NCBI RefSeq assembly: GCF_049472135.1
Contig: NZ_JBMOVV010000006.1
Coordinates: 1 to 64,000, forward strand
Source: Arcobacter_B sp049472135
GTDB lineage: Bacteria; Campylobacterota; Campylobacteria; Campylobacterales; Arcobacteraceae
Length of the DNA: 64,000 nt
Reading direction: 5' to 3'
In this document: piece after piece, positions 17,418-26,696 of the stretch
Position numbering within the stretch: position 1 is the first letter of the stretch
Layout: each line of letters begins with the position of its first letter
Program-made: the position numbers and the translations under genes
The notes under the pieces: model-generated
Database searches by the model: none
Told to the model about the DNA's origin: nothing
What the model saw: only the letters and a program-made list of their open reading frames with translations

Positions 17418-18195
17418 AAAAATATATGACTGGTCCGCTTCTTGGACTGGTACTATAGTAATAGTACTAACAATTATTTTCTTTGTTGCACAAGCATTTG
17501 TAATTCCAAGTGGTTCTATGAAGAACACTTTATTAATTGGAGATATGTTATTTGTAAAAAAATTCTCTTATGGTATAGCAACTCCAAGAATTCCATGGTT
17601 AGAAGTAAAAGTACTACCTGATTTTAATGATAATGGTCATTTAATTGAAGGAGATAGACCTAAAAGAGGTGATATCGTAGTATTTAGATACCCTAAAAAT
17701 GAAAAAATTCATTATGTAAAAAGAGCCGTGGCAACTGGTGGAGATATCATTGCAATTCAAAATAAAAATCTTCTTTTACATCCAAAAGAAGGAAATGAAT
17801 TTGTAGAAAAAAACTATCCAAAAGAAAATATCATTAGAGTTGGTGATAGATTATGGGTAGTAAATCCATATAAAAAAGATCATCCAGGAATTCACACAGA
17901 TCCAAGTGTTGTAAATAATGGATTAAACCCAAGTGAACTGTTCAATATGATGCCTATTAAAGTTCCTGAAGATGAAACATTTATGATGGGAGATAATAGA
18001 GACCACTCAAATGATTCAAGATTTTGGGGAACAGTTCCTTATAAATATATAGTTGGTAAACCATGGTTTATTTACTTCTCATGGGATGACAACTATGAAA
18101 TTAGATGGGATAGAATGTTTAAATCTATTGAAACAATAGAAGAAGAAATGGAAAATAAAGAGTTTAAAATAGAACATAAAAAAGGAATTTATTAA
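17410..18195 (+). CDS. lepB: Signal peptidase I
   Basis: Membrane serine protease removing Sec/Tat signal peptides; 261 residues. One N-terminal helix (about 14-32) precedes the catalytic-serine motif IPSGSMKNTL; the general-base lysine is in HYVKRAVATGGD, and GDNRDHSNDSRFWG is box E. Nested between folD and rpiB with overlaps of 8 bp and 1 bp, so the three are cotranslated. Confidence 0.96.
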   Translation: MLRKIYDWSASWTGTIVIVLTIIFFVAQAFVIPSGSMKNTLLIGDMLFVKKFSYGIATPRIPWLEVKVLPDFNDNGHLIEGDRPKRGDIVVFRYPKNEKIHYVKRAVATGGDIIAIQNKNLLLHPKEGNEFVEKNYPKENIIRVGDRLWVVNPYKKDHPGIHTDPSVVNNGLNPSELFNMMPIKVPEDETFMMGDNRDHSNDSRFWGTVPYKYIVGKPWFIYFSWDDNYEIRWDRMFKSIETIEEEMENKEFKIEHKKGIY

Positions 18196-18650
18196 TGAAG
18201 TATTTTATTGCAGCTGACCATGCTGGTATTGATATTAAAGCTTATGTAAAAGAGTTATTTGAAAAAAGAGGTCATGAAGTAATTGATTTAGGACCAAATA
18301 CTAAAGATAGAGTTGATTATCCAGATTTTGCTGCAAAAGTTTGTGAAAATGTATTAGCTAATGAAGAGAGTAAAGGTATTTTAATTTGTGGTTCTGGTAT
18401 TGGTATGAGTATGGCTGCAAATAAGTTTGATGGTATTAGAGCTGCACTTTGTCATAACGAATACTCTGCACAAATGGCAAGAGAACATAATGATGCAAAT
18501 GTTATTTGTTTAGGAGAAAGAGTTTCAGGTTATGGAATGGTTGAAGCTATAGTTGATGCTTGGAATAACGCTTCTTTTGAAGGTGGAAGACACGAAGGAA
18601 GAGTAGAGAAAATTAATGCTTTAGGAAAAATGGGTTCTTGTAGAGCATAA
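18195..18650 (+). CDS. rpiB: Ribose-5-phosphate isomerase B
   Basis: Interconverts ribose 5-phosphate and ribulose 5-phosphate in the pentose phosphate pathway; 151 residues as expected for RpiB/LacAB enzymes. AADHAGIDIK at the start, ICGSGIGMSMAANK with the catalytic Cys, and NDANVICLGERV are diagnostic. The ATG shares its first base with the lepB stop. Confidence 0.96.
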   Translation: MKYFIAADHAGIDIKAYVKELFEKRGHEVIDLGPNTKDRVDYPDFAAKVCENVLANEESKGILICGSGIGMSMAANKFDGIRAALCHNEYSAQMAREHNDANVICLGERVSGYGMVEAIVDAWNNASFEGGRHEGRVEKINALGKMGSCRA

Positions 18651-18673
18651 AACTAATTAATAAAGGATTTTTC

Positions 18674-18790
18674 ATGAGAGAGCCATGGCAAGTATATTTA
18701 ATGATGTTTGTCGTTGTAGCTTTAATGTTACTAGGTAAGAAAATGATGCTTTTTGGTGATGATAAAAAAGACCCAAAGGATAAAGAATGA
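18674..18790 (+). CDS. Small membrane protein, 38 residues
   Basis: Short ORF beginning MREPWQVYLMMF with a good ribosome-binding site (AAAGGA, 7 bases upstream). It encodes one transmembrane helix (about 8-24) and a charged tail rich in Asp and Lys (GDDKKDPKDKE). Its TGA overlaps the following ATG (ATGA), which argues strongly that it is a real, coupled gene. Function unknown. Confidence 0.7.
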   Translation: MREPWQVYLMMFVVVALMLLGKKMMLFGDDKKDPKDKE

Positions 18791-20013
18791 TAAATCCAAA
18801 GATTATAGATGATATTTTTTCATCTGCTTCAATCCAGAGATGGAATGACTACCCAAGAATGGTTGAACTTGTAGAGCTTGATAAGCAAGCTCATAAGTTC
18901 ATCATCGCTTACTTTATTGCAAAACTTGAAAAAGATGTAAACTTTACGCACTTAATAGAAGCTGGAATATTTGAGTTTCTAAGAAGAGTTGTTGTAACTG
19001 ATATAAGACCTGATGTATTTAGAAAAGCTTTACAAAAAAAATCTGCTGAAATTAACAAATGGGTTATTTCAAAACTAAGCCCATCTTTAAAAGATATAGA
19101 TAATGGAAACTTCCTTTTAAAATTTGAAGAGTACTTAAGCTGTAATGACATGTATAAAAAAGAGAGATTTATACTAAAAGCAGCTTCTTATTTAGCAACT
19201 AAGTGGGAATTTTCTATTGTTTATCAAACCTCAACTTTTTTATCTGATATTGAAGATGTTAAAAAAAGTGTTGAAGAAGAGATTGAGGACTATTATGAAT
19301 TAATAGGTGTTAGAAAAATTGCTTTAAATAAAAAGCTTGCAAAAATAGTAGACTTAAGTGGTAGACTAAGATTTCAGAAAAGATGGGCTCAAACTCCAAG
19401 GGTTCCAGAAACATCTGTTTTAGGTCATATGTTAACAGTTGCTGTTTTTAGCTACTTTTTCTCAATAGATATAAATGCTTGCGATAAAAGGCTTCAAAAC
19501 AATTTCTTCACTTCACTATTTCATGACTTACCAGAAGCTTTAACAAGAGATATTATCACACCTGTTAAATACTCAGTTGATAATTTATCTGATATTATTG
19601 CTGAATATGAAATACAAAAAATCGAAGATGATATTCTTCCTTTTATTCCGGAGTCTTTACATGATGAATTTTCTTATATACTAGGTTTATATGATGGACA
19701 AAAAGAAGAGTTTTTAAATAAAATCTATGAAGATAAAATAAAAGTTGTAGAAGATACCTCAAAATATAATAGTGATAAATACAACACAATTGATGGCATA
19801 GCTTTAAAACAGTGTGATAAGCTTTCTGCTTTTGTGGAAGCTAGTTTATCTATCTCTCATGGTATAAAATCAAAAGAGTTAATAAATGGTAAAAAACAAA
19901 TACTAAATAGTCTTAAAACTGTTCAAGGAATTGATTTTAAGGACATAGCAAAAAGAATAGACCATGAGTTTGGAACTACTGGTCAAACTCAAGTTAGAAT
20001 TGATTTTGATTAA
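18787..20013 (+). CDS. HD-domain phosphohydrolase, YfbR-like C-terminal domain
   Basis: A 408-residue protein whose C-terminal half carries an HD signature: GHMLTVAVFSYFFS supplies the first His, and LFHDLPEALTRDIITPVKY is close to the HDxxEVxTGDxPTPVKY block of 5'-deoxynucleotidase YfbR. A late D in LKQCDKLSAFVEA completes the metal site. The N-terminal ~180 residues match nothing I recognise and include two helical stretches. Likely a nucleotide phosphatase; substrate uncertain. Last gene of the folD-lepB-rpiB unit. Confidence 0.75.
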   Translation: MINPKIIDDIFSSASIQRWNDYPRMVELVELDKQAHKFIIAYFIAKLEKDVNFTHLIEAGIFEFLRRVVVTDIRPDVFRKALQKKSAEINKWVISKLSPSLKDIDNGNFLLKFEEYLSCNDMYKKERFILKAASYLATKWEFSIVYQTSTFLSDIEDVKKSVEEEIEDYYELIGVRKIALNKKLAKIVDLSGRLRFQKRWAQTPRVPETSVLGHMLTVAVFSYFFSIDINACDKRLQNNFFTSLFHDLPEALTRDIITPVKYSVDNLSDIIAEYEIQKIEDDILPFIPESLHDEFSYILGLYDGQKEEFLNKIYEDKIKVVEDTSKYNSDKYNTIDGIALKQCDKLSAFVEASLSISHGIKSKELINGKKQILNSLKTVQGIDFKDIAKRIDHEFGTTGQTQVRIDFD

Positions 20014-20039
20014 AATATAGCTATTAAAAGCTATATTTT
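20012..20039. terminator. Bidirectional terminator
   Basis: An 11-bp perfect stem (AAAATATAGCT with AGCTATATTTT) and a 6-nt loop at the convergent junction of the HD gene and the copper receptor; A-run on one side and T-run on the other serve both strands. Confidence 0.75.
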
Positions 20040-21970
20040 AAATTTGCATAGAAATATCTTCCTGGATCATTAAGTAATTCAGTTTGCCCTACTCCTATAT
20101 ATCTAATATCATTATAAGTATTTGTTGATGTATATGTTTTATCAAAAATATTATCAACACCTAAAGTAAATCCAATATTCTTATTTATTTTATTACTATA
20201 CTTTGTATTTACAACAGCATATCCACCTAACTCTTGTTCTCCATTATCTGAATCAAAGCTATCCCAGCTATCAACAGCTATAATTTCTGTAGTAAATTTA
20301 GCATCACCTTTTTCATAGTTAATAGCAAAGTTACCTTTAAGTGGTGCAATTTCAGCTAAATCTTTATCAGTATAATCTCCATCTTTTTTTCCTCTTTGAT
20401 ATGCAATACCATAATCAAAAGATACTTCATCAGTTAAATAGTAAAAACCACTAATATCTAAACCATAAATTTTTGCATCAATATTTGTAAATGTTCCTGT
20501 ATTATAAATATAGTCTTCAAGTTTAGAATAAAAGGCTTTTGTTCTAATATTAAAAGCCCCTATTGTTTTCTCAAATCCTAAATCTAACTCGTAGTTTTTT
20601 GTTTGTTCTAAATCATCATTTCCAGTATATGTTCCTATTGAAGTTTTAGAGTAAAGTTCTCTTGCATCAGGAACTCTTGAGGCTTTTCCTAATCCAGCAA
20701 AATACTTAGTATTTTCATCTGCATTATATGTAGCAAAAATATTTGCATTTATTGAAGTGTACTTATTATCTTGTTTTGCTAAATCAAGTGTTTCAACTTC
20801 TGTATAATCATATCTTGAACCTACTTCTAAATCTACTTTTCCATATGTTCTTTGAGCTTTGAAAAATAGTGCTTTATTTATAGTATCTGTACTTGCAATA
20901 GAGTCACCAATATAAGGGTTGTTTTTATTTAGATATTTCCCTCTCCAATTTCTAGTACTAGTATCTAGTCCAAATGTAATTAAACTATCATTTATATCCA
21001 TAGAATTTTTTATCTTTGCACCCCAAATTGAACTTTTCATATGATTAGTCATTTGCATTGCACCATTATTTCTATAAATAGTACTCATTGGGTGATCAAC
21101 ATTTGAATAATAATAATCTAAACTCAGCTCTTTAGAATACTCTCCTAAATCTCTTTTTGTATATCCTAAAGTATAAATATTTGAATCATCATAATTTGCA
21201 TCCATTGGAGTATTTGGATATAAAACATTATCACTTCTATTTGCATTGTAAGATAGTTTTATTTCACTACTATCATCAATATTAAAAATTAGTTTTGTTA
21301 AAAGTGTCTTTTTTTCATAAGCTTCTAAATCACTTTTTGAGTATTGATTATCAAAAGGAATTCCATTTGCTTTTTGTTGCTCTAAGAAGTCGTTCCCATT
21401 TCCATCTTCATATTGATCACTTTTTTCAGTTGAAGCAGAAATTAAAACTTTTACCTTATCATTTCCACCACTTACATTTGCACTTAGCTTTTGATAACCA
21501 AAGCTTCCAAAACCTGCATTTATTTCACCTTTGAAATCTTTTGCTGGCTCTTTTGTATTTACTTTTACTTTACCGCTTAAAGTACCAAAGTTTTCAACAT
21601 CATAAGGCCCTTCAATTACTTCTACACTTTCTATGTTATTTGATAATACATGAGAAGTTGGCGGGTCCATTCTATTTGGACAAGCCCCATATATTTTTGC
21701 ATCATCAATTAAGATATTAATATTATCTTTTTTTTGACCTCTTAAAATAATATCATTTGCAATACCACTTCTTCTTACTAATGATATTGATGGCACATTT
21801 TTATATAAAGACTCTGCTAAATCTGCACTTTTAATTTGCTCATTACTTACATCTTTTACTATCTTACTATTTATCTTTTCTTGTACTTCAATTTTTTCTA
21901 ATTCTATTGTGTCATTTGCTCCTAAAAGTGAAGCAGCACATAAAAACGAAATAGTCGTTATTTTTTTCAT
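20024..21970 (-). CDS. TonB-dependent copper receptor, OprC/NosA-like
   Basis: Outer-membrane beta-barrel of 648 residues with signal peptide (MKKITTISFLCAASLLGA), plug domain (about 30-150, NNIESVEVIEGPYDVENFG) and a C-terminal Phe. Residues C97-P-N-R-M101 and H293-P-M295 reproduce the CxxxM and HxM ligand pairs described for the copper importer OprC, at a similar separation. A 12-residue longer in-frame start exists, but ATG 21970 has AAGGA at ideal spacing and starts the signal peptide. It stands alone, with convergent terminator downstream. Copper specificity is inferred from the ligand motif. Confidence 0.82.
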   Translation of the reverse strand: MKKITTISFLCAASLLGANDTIELEKIEVQEKINSKIVKDVSNEQIKSADLAESLYKNVPSISLVRRSGIANDIILRGQKKDNINILIDDAKIYGACPNRMDPPTSHVLSNNIESVEVIEGPYDVENFGTLSGKVKVNTKEPAKDFKGEINAGFGSFGYQKLSANVSGGNDKVKVLISASTEKSDQYEDGNGNDFLEQQKANGIPFDNQYSKSDLEAYEKKTLLTKLIFNIDDSSEIKLSYNANRSDNVLYPNTPMDANYDDSNIYTLGYTKRDLGEYSKELSLDYYYSNVDHPMSTIYRNNGAMQMTNHMKSSIWGAKIKNSMDINDSLITFGLDTSTRNWRGKYLNKNNPYIGDSIASTDTINKALFFKAQRTYGKVDLEVGSRYDYTEVETLDLAKQDNKYTSINANIFATYNADENTKYFAGLGKASRVPDARELYSKTSIGTYTGNDDLEQTKNYELDLGFEKTIGAFNIRTKAFYSKLEDYIYNTGTFTNIDAKIYGLDISGFYYLTDEVSFDYGIAYQRGKKDGDYTDKDLAEIAPLKGNFAINYEKGDAKFTTEIIAVDSWDSFDSDNGEQELGGYAVVNTKYSNKINKNIGFTLGVDNIFDKTYTSTNTYNDIRYIGVGQTELLNDPGRYFYANLKYSF

Positions 21971-22068
21971 AGTTTTCCTTGATAAATATTTTTGGAAATT
22001 ATGCAATAGAGGTGTTAATTTAATATTAATTATTAGTTAAATAAATGTTAAGTTTTATGAAAGTTTGT

Positions 22069-22074
22069 TATAAT
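22069..22074 (+). promoter_or_regulatory. -10 element upstream of the small-protein pair
   Basis: TATAAT 22 bases before the TTG start of the 82-residue gene, with AAAAGGA between. No convincing -35. Confidence 0.45.
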
Positions 22075-22096
22075 CCAAATAAAAAAAGGATAGGAT

Positions 22097-22345
22097 TTGA
22101 GCAAAATTACACTTGATGTTGATAAACAAAATCTAGATACGGTTTTAGTAATTTTAAAAAATCTAAAAAATGGACTTATTAAAAATATTGATATTGATCA
22201 AAAAAATATTGTAAATAAAATGCAAGAGAAAAAATTGGTAAAACAGCAAGCTATACTTGAAGATGAGTTTATTGCAAAACCTACTAATTCAAAATATCTA
22301 TCAAAAGATGCTTTCAAAGAAAGACTAAAAAAAAATAAAGGATAA
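22097..22345 (+). CDS. Small charged protein, unknown function
   Basis: An 82-residue protein with TTG start (AAAAGGATAGGA precedes). It is rich in Lys, Ile and Asn, has no membrane segment, and ends in a basic tail (KERLKKNKG). It may be helical with a short coiled-coil stretch. It is followed after 2 bp by a membrane-protein gene, so the pair is probably cotranscribed. Not recognised; the size and charge are loosely antitoxin-like, but no toxin neighbour is evident. Confidence 0.6.
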   Translation: MSKITLDVDKQNLDTVLVILKNLKNGLIKNIDIDQKNIVNKMQEKKLVKQQAILEDEFIAKPTNSKYLSKDAFKERLKKNKG

Positions 22346-22347
22346 AA

Positions 22348-22746
22348 ATGCAAATTTTAATATTTTCACTATTTATTATTGCATTAATAATTTATGTGAT
22401 TTACAAAATAAAGAAAACTTTTACGAAAAAAGAGTTGATTTCATTTGCAAGTATTGCAGTTATAGTTATCATTGGAATCTTTTATTTCAATCATTTAGAA
22501 GAAAACAAACTACCAAATGCTTTTAAATCAAACTATTTAGATGAGAAAGGCATTAAAATTGAAAAGCTTTCAATTAACCAAACAAGTTTAGAAGTTTTAA
22601 GCAGTAGCAAACAAATTTATGATTTCATTTATATTATAAATAAAGATGGCAAAGAGTTAGTTTGTGAAGCAAAAGGTGTGGAAGCTCAACTAATAGAAGA
22701 TGAGTATGTTTTCAAAGACTTTAAAGAAAAATGTAGATTAAAATAG
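22348..22746 (+). CDS. Two-helix membrane protein, unknown function
   Basis: A 132-residue protein with two hydrophobic helices (about 2-20 and 30-48) and a C-terminal soluble domain of ~80 residues containing two cysteines (ELVCEAKG and EKCRLK) that might pair if the domain is periplasmic. It sits 2 bp after the small charged protein and ends in a shared terminator. No family recognised. Confidence 0.65.
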   Translation: MQILIFSLFIIALIIYVIYKIKKTFTKKELISFASIAVIVIIGIFYFNHLEENKLPNAFKSNYLDEKGIKIEKLSINQTSLEVLSSSKQIYDFIYIINKDGKELVCEAKGVEAQLIEDEYVFKDFKEKCRLK

Positions 22747-22769
22747 CAGATAATATTTATCTGCTATTT
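22741..22769. terminator. Bidirectional terminator
   Basis: A 13-bp perfect inverted repeat (AAATAGCAGATAA / TTATCTGCTATTT) with a 3-nt loop between the convergent two-helix gene and nth. It includes the stop codon of the former. Confidence 0.8.
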
Positions 22770-22775
22770 TTATAA

Positions 22776-23423
22776 TTATTGAGGCTTAAAAGATGACTTT
22801 GTTTTACAAACATGAGGGAAAAGACAGTTATCACAATCTGGTTTAACAGCCTTACAAATATATCTTCCAAATAAAACCATCGCCTGATGGAAAATATGTA
22901 AATCATCACCCTTTAATCTTTTTACTAAATCAGCTTCTGTTTGGTCAACATTTTTAGCATCACTAAGTCCCAATCTATGAGAAACTCTAAATACATGAGT
23001 ATCAACAGCCATTAAATTTGCACCCTCAAACTCAATCATAAACACATTTGCAGTTTTATTACCAACACCTGCAAGTTTCATAAGCTCTCTTTGATTATGT
23101 GGAATTTCACCATTAAAATCCTCTAATACACTTTGAGCCATTTTGATAATATTTTTTGATTTATTGTTAAAAAAAGAACATGATTTTAATAACTCTTTTA
23201 CATCTTCTAAATTTGCAACTGCAAGCTCTTTTACACTTGGATACTTTTCAAAAAGCGCAGGTGTTATAATATTTACTCTTTTATCAGTACATTGAGCTGA
23301 TAAAATAATAGCTATTAATAATTCATAATCATTTCTATAATTTAACTCTGTAACTGCATCTGAATACTTTTGTACAAATGCTTCTTTTATAATCTCTATA
23401 TCTTTTTTTGTTGCTTTTTTCAT
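22776..23423 (-). CDS. nth: Endonuclease III
   Basis: DNA glycosylase/AP lyase for oxidised pyrimidines; 215 residues. The helix-hairpin-helix LAGVGNKTANVFM, the catalytic lysine and aspartate (MAVDTHVFRVSHRLGL) and a C-x6-C-x2-C-x5-C [4Fe-4S] loop near the C-terminus are present. It follows uvrB by 18 bp, making a small repair operon. Its cluster depends on the Fe-S machinery encoded at 31-41 kb. Confidence 0.96.
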   Translation of the reverse strand: MKKATKKDIEIIKEAFVQKYSDAVTELNYRNDYELLIAIILSAQCTDKRVNIITPALFEKYPSVKELAVANLEDVKELLKSCSFFNNKSKNIIKMAQSVLEDFNGEIPHNQRELMKLAGVGNKTANVFMIEFEGANLMAVDTHVFRVSHRLGLSDAKNVDQTEADLVKRLKGDDLHIFHQAMVLFGRYICKAVKPDCDNCLFPHVCKTKSSFKPQ

Positions 23424-23441
23424 ACTCTTATTTTAACTCTT

Positions 23442-25415
23442 TTATATTTTTTTTATCTTATCTATTTCATCTCTTAGTCTAATAGCTTCTTCAAAGTTTA
23501 AATCTTTTGCAGCTTTTTTCATTTGTTTATTTAACTCAATTAAAATTTTCTTTCTCTCAGCTGCTGGCATTTTTTCCATTTTATCTTTTTTCCATGCTAA
23601 ATCATCATACTCTTCAAGTTTTAGATTTTCATCTAATCTTCTTTTTGTTGATGTAGGAGTGATACCATGCTTTTTATTATGTTCATCTTGAAGTTTTCTT
23701 CTTCTAGCTGTTTCATCTATGGCATACTGCATTGAGTCTGTAATTCTTTTTGCAAATAAAATTACTTTACCATTTTGATTTCTAGCAGCTCTACCTATTG
23801 TTTGAATAAGTGAGGTTCTACTTCTTAAAAACCCTTCTTTGTCTGCATCTAAAATAGCCACAAGGGAAGTTTCTGGAATATCAAGTCCCTCTCTAAGTAA
23901 GTTAATACCAATAAGAACATCAAACTCCCCTAGTCTTAACTCTCTAATAATTTGATTTCTTTCAATTGCGTCAATATCAGAGTGCATATACTTAACTTTG
24001 ATTCCTAAATCAGAATAGTATGAAGCTAACTCTTCTGCCATTTTTTTAGTTAAAACTGTGATTAAAACTCTTTCATCTTTTTCAATTACTCTTTTAACCT
24101 CATCATAAAGTTTTTCAACTTGATGTTCACTATCCATAATCTCAATTTTTGGATCAAGAAGTCCAGTTGGTCTAATAATTTGTTCTGCTACTACTGCACT
24201 TTTTTCTATTTCTAATTCATTTGGAGTTGCTGATACAAAAAGATATGAAGCTTTTCTACTAATAAACTCATCAAATTTTAAAGGTCTATTATCAAGTGCA
24301 CTTGGAAGTCTAAACCCATATTCAACTAATACTTCTTTTCTAGATCTATCTGCTGCGTGCATTCCTCTAAACTGTGGAAGTGATACATGTGACTCATCAA
24401 CTATAAGTAAAAACTCATCATGCATTGATTCAAAATAGTTCATAAGTGAGTATGGAGTTTCACCTGGCTTTTGACCAGTAAGGTGTCTTGCATAGTTTTC
24501 AATTCCCTTACACATACCAGTACCTTCAATCATCTCTAAATCAAATTCAACTCTTTGTTTTAATCTTTGATACTCAACTAATTTATCATTCTCTTTTAGA
24601 TTAATAAGTCTTTCTTCTAACTCTTCTTCTATTTGTTTAACTGCTGTTGCTAATTTATCATTTGATACTACGAAAGGATTTACAGAGTAAATAATTGCTT
24701 CATTCAACTCTTTTGTTTTTGTATTTGTTAAGTATTCATGTTTTGTAATTGATTCAACTTCATCTCCAAAGAACTCAACTCTAATAAACTCATCTTCAAA
24801 GTAAGCAGGGAAAATATCTATAACATCACCATTTACTCTAAAATCAGCTCTATCAAAAAACTTATCATTTCTTTTATAACCCATTTCCACAAGTTTTAAT
24901 AAAAACTCACGTTGAGAATATTCAAAACCTACTTCAATTCTTTGAACCATAGATTTATACTCTTCTGGATTTCCTAAACCATAGTTTGCTGAAACAGATG
25001 CAATTACAATAACATCATCAAAAGATAAAAGTGAAGCAGTAGCACTTAATCTTAATCTTTCTAACTCAGCATTAATTGAACTATCTTTTTCTATAAATAA
25101 ATCAGTTCTTGGAATATATGCTTCTGGTTGATAATAGTCATAGTAAGAGATGAAATATTCAACATGATTATTTGGGAAAAACTGCTTAAACTCAGAGTAT
25201 AACTGAGCAGCTAAAGTTTTGTTGTGAGTCATAATTAGGGTTGGCTTTTGAGTCTTCTCAATAACCTTAGCCATAGTGTATGTTTTACCACTACCTGTTA
25301 CCCCTAATAAGGTATTATATTGATTTCCTTCTAGGATACTATTACTTAAAGCTTCAATTGCTTTTGGTTGATCTCCTGCTGGAGAGTATTCTGATTCTAC
25401 TTTAAATTTTGCCAT
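23442..25415 (-). CDS. uvrB: UvrABC system protein B
   Basis: Helicase-like damage-verification subunit of nucleotide excision repair; 657 residues. Walker A GVTGSGKTYT, the beta-hairpin region with YYDYYQPEAYIP, the DESH box (IVDESHVSLPQ), QTIGRAARN motif VI and the C-terminal UVR motif (LNFEEAIRLRDEI) are intact. Upstream member of the uvrB-nth pair. Confidence 0.97.
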   Translation of the reverse strand: MAKFKVESEYSPAGDQPKAIEALSNSILEGNQYNTLLGVTGSGKTYTMAKVIEKTQKPTLIMTHNKTLAAQLYSEFKQFFPNNHVEYFISYYDYYQPEAYIPRTDLFIEKDSSINAELERLRLSATASLLSFDDVIVIASVSANYGLGNPEEYKSMVQRIEVGFEYSQREFLLKLVEMGYKRNDKFFDRADFRVNGDVIDIFPAYFEDEFIRVEFFGDEVESITKHEYLTNTKTKELNEAIIYSVNPFVVSNDKLATAVKQIEEELEERLINLKENDKLVEYQRLKQRVEFDLEMIEGTGMCKGIENYARHLTGQKPGETPYSLMNYFESMHDEFLLIVDESHVSLPQFRGMHAADRSRKEVLVEYGFRLPSALDNRPLKFDEFISRKASYLFVSATPNELEIEKSAVVAEQIIRPTGLLDPKIEIMDSEHQVEKLYDEVKRVIEKDERVLITVLTKKMAEELASYYSDLGIKVKYMHSDIDAIERNQIIRELRLGEFDVLIGINLLREGLDIPETSLVAILDADKEGFLRSRTSLIQTIGRAARNQNGKVILFAKRITDSMQYAIDETARRRKLQDEHNKKHGITPTSTKRRLDENLKLEEYDDLAWKKDKMEKMPAAERKKILIELNKQMKKAAKDLNFEEAIRLRDEIDKIKKI

Positions 25416-25446
25416 GGGCGATTATATCGAATTGAAGCTTTTTTAA

Positions 25447-25995
25447 CTATTTTAAAAAACTCTTTTTATTTAGTATAAAAAAGAAAAGTATTGATATTTC
25501 TCTACCTGAAAGAAGCATATCTTTGCAAAGTTCATCTTTTGTTTGACTTATATCAACTTCATATAAATATTTTTCTAAGATTTCATCAAATTTAGTAAGT
25601 AACTCTTCTTTTTTCATTCTATATATAAAAGGATGAAAATTCTCTTTTGAAACTTCTACATTTAAATTGTAATCCATTTTTAATAAATATAAAAGAATCG
25701 ACACTTGCCAAGCATGCCACTCTATTTTATTTAATCCATGTTCAGATCGATTAGCATAATCAACTGCTTTAAAAATATCAAAGATTTTACTAGATGCTTT
25801 CATAAGCATTAAACTATTAAAATCTTGAACTTTTGAAGGTATTGGAAGGTGAGAAATATCTACTTTATCTTTTGGCTTCTCTTCAATTTTTGAAGTTTGT
25901 GAAGAACAGTTACTATTTTTTTTTACTATAAAATAAACTAGAAAAGATATAAGAATTAGAACAAGAAATATAAAACCAAAGAACATTATGTTCAT
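25447..25995 (-). CDS. Membrane-anchored protein, unknown function
   Basis: A 182-residue protein with one N-terminal helix (about 3-23) followed by a short Cys-containing, charged segment (NSNCSSQTSKIEEK) and a mostly helical soluble domain with several Trp (EWHAWQVSILLYLL). The start overlaps the phosphoesterase stop by 4 bp, so it belongs to the greA-argC cluster. Not recognised. Confidence 0.65.
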   Translation of the reverse strand: MNIMFFGFIFLVLILISFLVYFIVKKNSNCSSQTSKIEEKPKDKVDISHLPIPSKVQDFNSLMLMKASSKIFDIFKAVDYANRSEHGLNKIEWHAWQVSILLYLLKMDYNLNVEVSKENFHPFIYRMKKEELLTKFDEILEKYLYEVDISQTKDELCKDMLLSGREISILFFFILNKKSFLK

Positions 25996-26696
25996 AAAGG
26001 TTCTCCTTTAAATTTCCCTTCTGTAAAAACCATATATTTATCGTCACAACATAATGATGGTATATTTACATAAGTTTTATTATCGATGTAAAAAGTCTTA
26101 CCTTGATGGTAATGACCTTCAATAATTATATCAGTTTTATAATTACTAATTCTTTTAATAACTAAGCTTTTAAAGTCATCCATTACATGACAAATGTTTT
26201 TTTGAAGTAAAGCATTATCAATTTTTTTTGAAATAAAATTGTTAAAATCAATTAAATTCAGAAACTTTAATAAAACCCCATTTCTAATTATCTTACAATA
26301 TAAATCATATTGCCAATTTATAAAGTTATCCCCATGTGACAAGGCAACGCTTTGTTGCTTATAATTTATTATTAATGGCTGTTTTTCTCTTTTTACTACT
26401 AAGATATTTGGAAAAAGTTTTGATAAATTATAATCATGATTTCCCTCTAAATAAACAATAGAAATTTTTTTTGATAATTTATTTAAAATATCAATTAATT
26501 CTTGATTTTGTCTGATGAAATATTTGCTTTCAGCTGAAATAAAATCAAAATTATCACCCATTAAGAAAAGTTGCTTAGTTTTTATATCTTGATTTTCAAG
26601 TTTTTTAAGAAAGTTTAGGAATTGTCTATTTTTTTTATTGAAGTGAGAATCAGCTACAAAAATAGCTGACTCTTCTAATTGTATATTATGGTACAT
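25992..26696 (-). CDS. Calcineurin-type metallophosphoesterase, LpxH-like
   Basis: Di-metal phosphoesterase of about 234 residues. The metal-binding motifs run in order: FVADSHF, MGDNFDF, LEGNHDYN, LSHGDNF and IEGHYHQGK. This set and the length match the UDP-2,3-diacylglucosamine hydrolase (LpxH-like) group of lipid A synthesis, but other members hydrolyse different phosphoesters. I chose ATG 26696; a GTG at 26735 would extend it further into argC (49-bp rather than 11-bp overlap) without adding a motif. Confidence 0.75.
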   Translation of the reverse strand: MYHNIQLEESAIFVADSHFNKKNRQFLNFLKKLENQDIKTKQLFLMGDNFDFISAESKYFIRQNQELIDILNKLSKKISIVYLEGNHDYNLSKLFPNILVVKREKQPLIINYKQQSVALSHGDNFINWQYDLYCKIIRNGVLLKFLNLIDFNNFISKKIDNALLQKNICHVMDDFKSLVIKRISNYKTDIIIEGHYHQGKTFYIDNKTYVNIPSLCCDDKYMVFTEGKFKGEPL

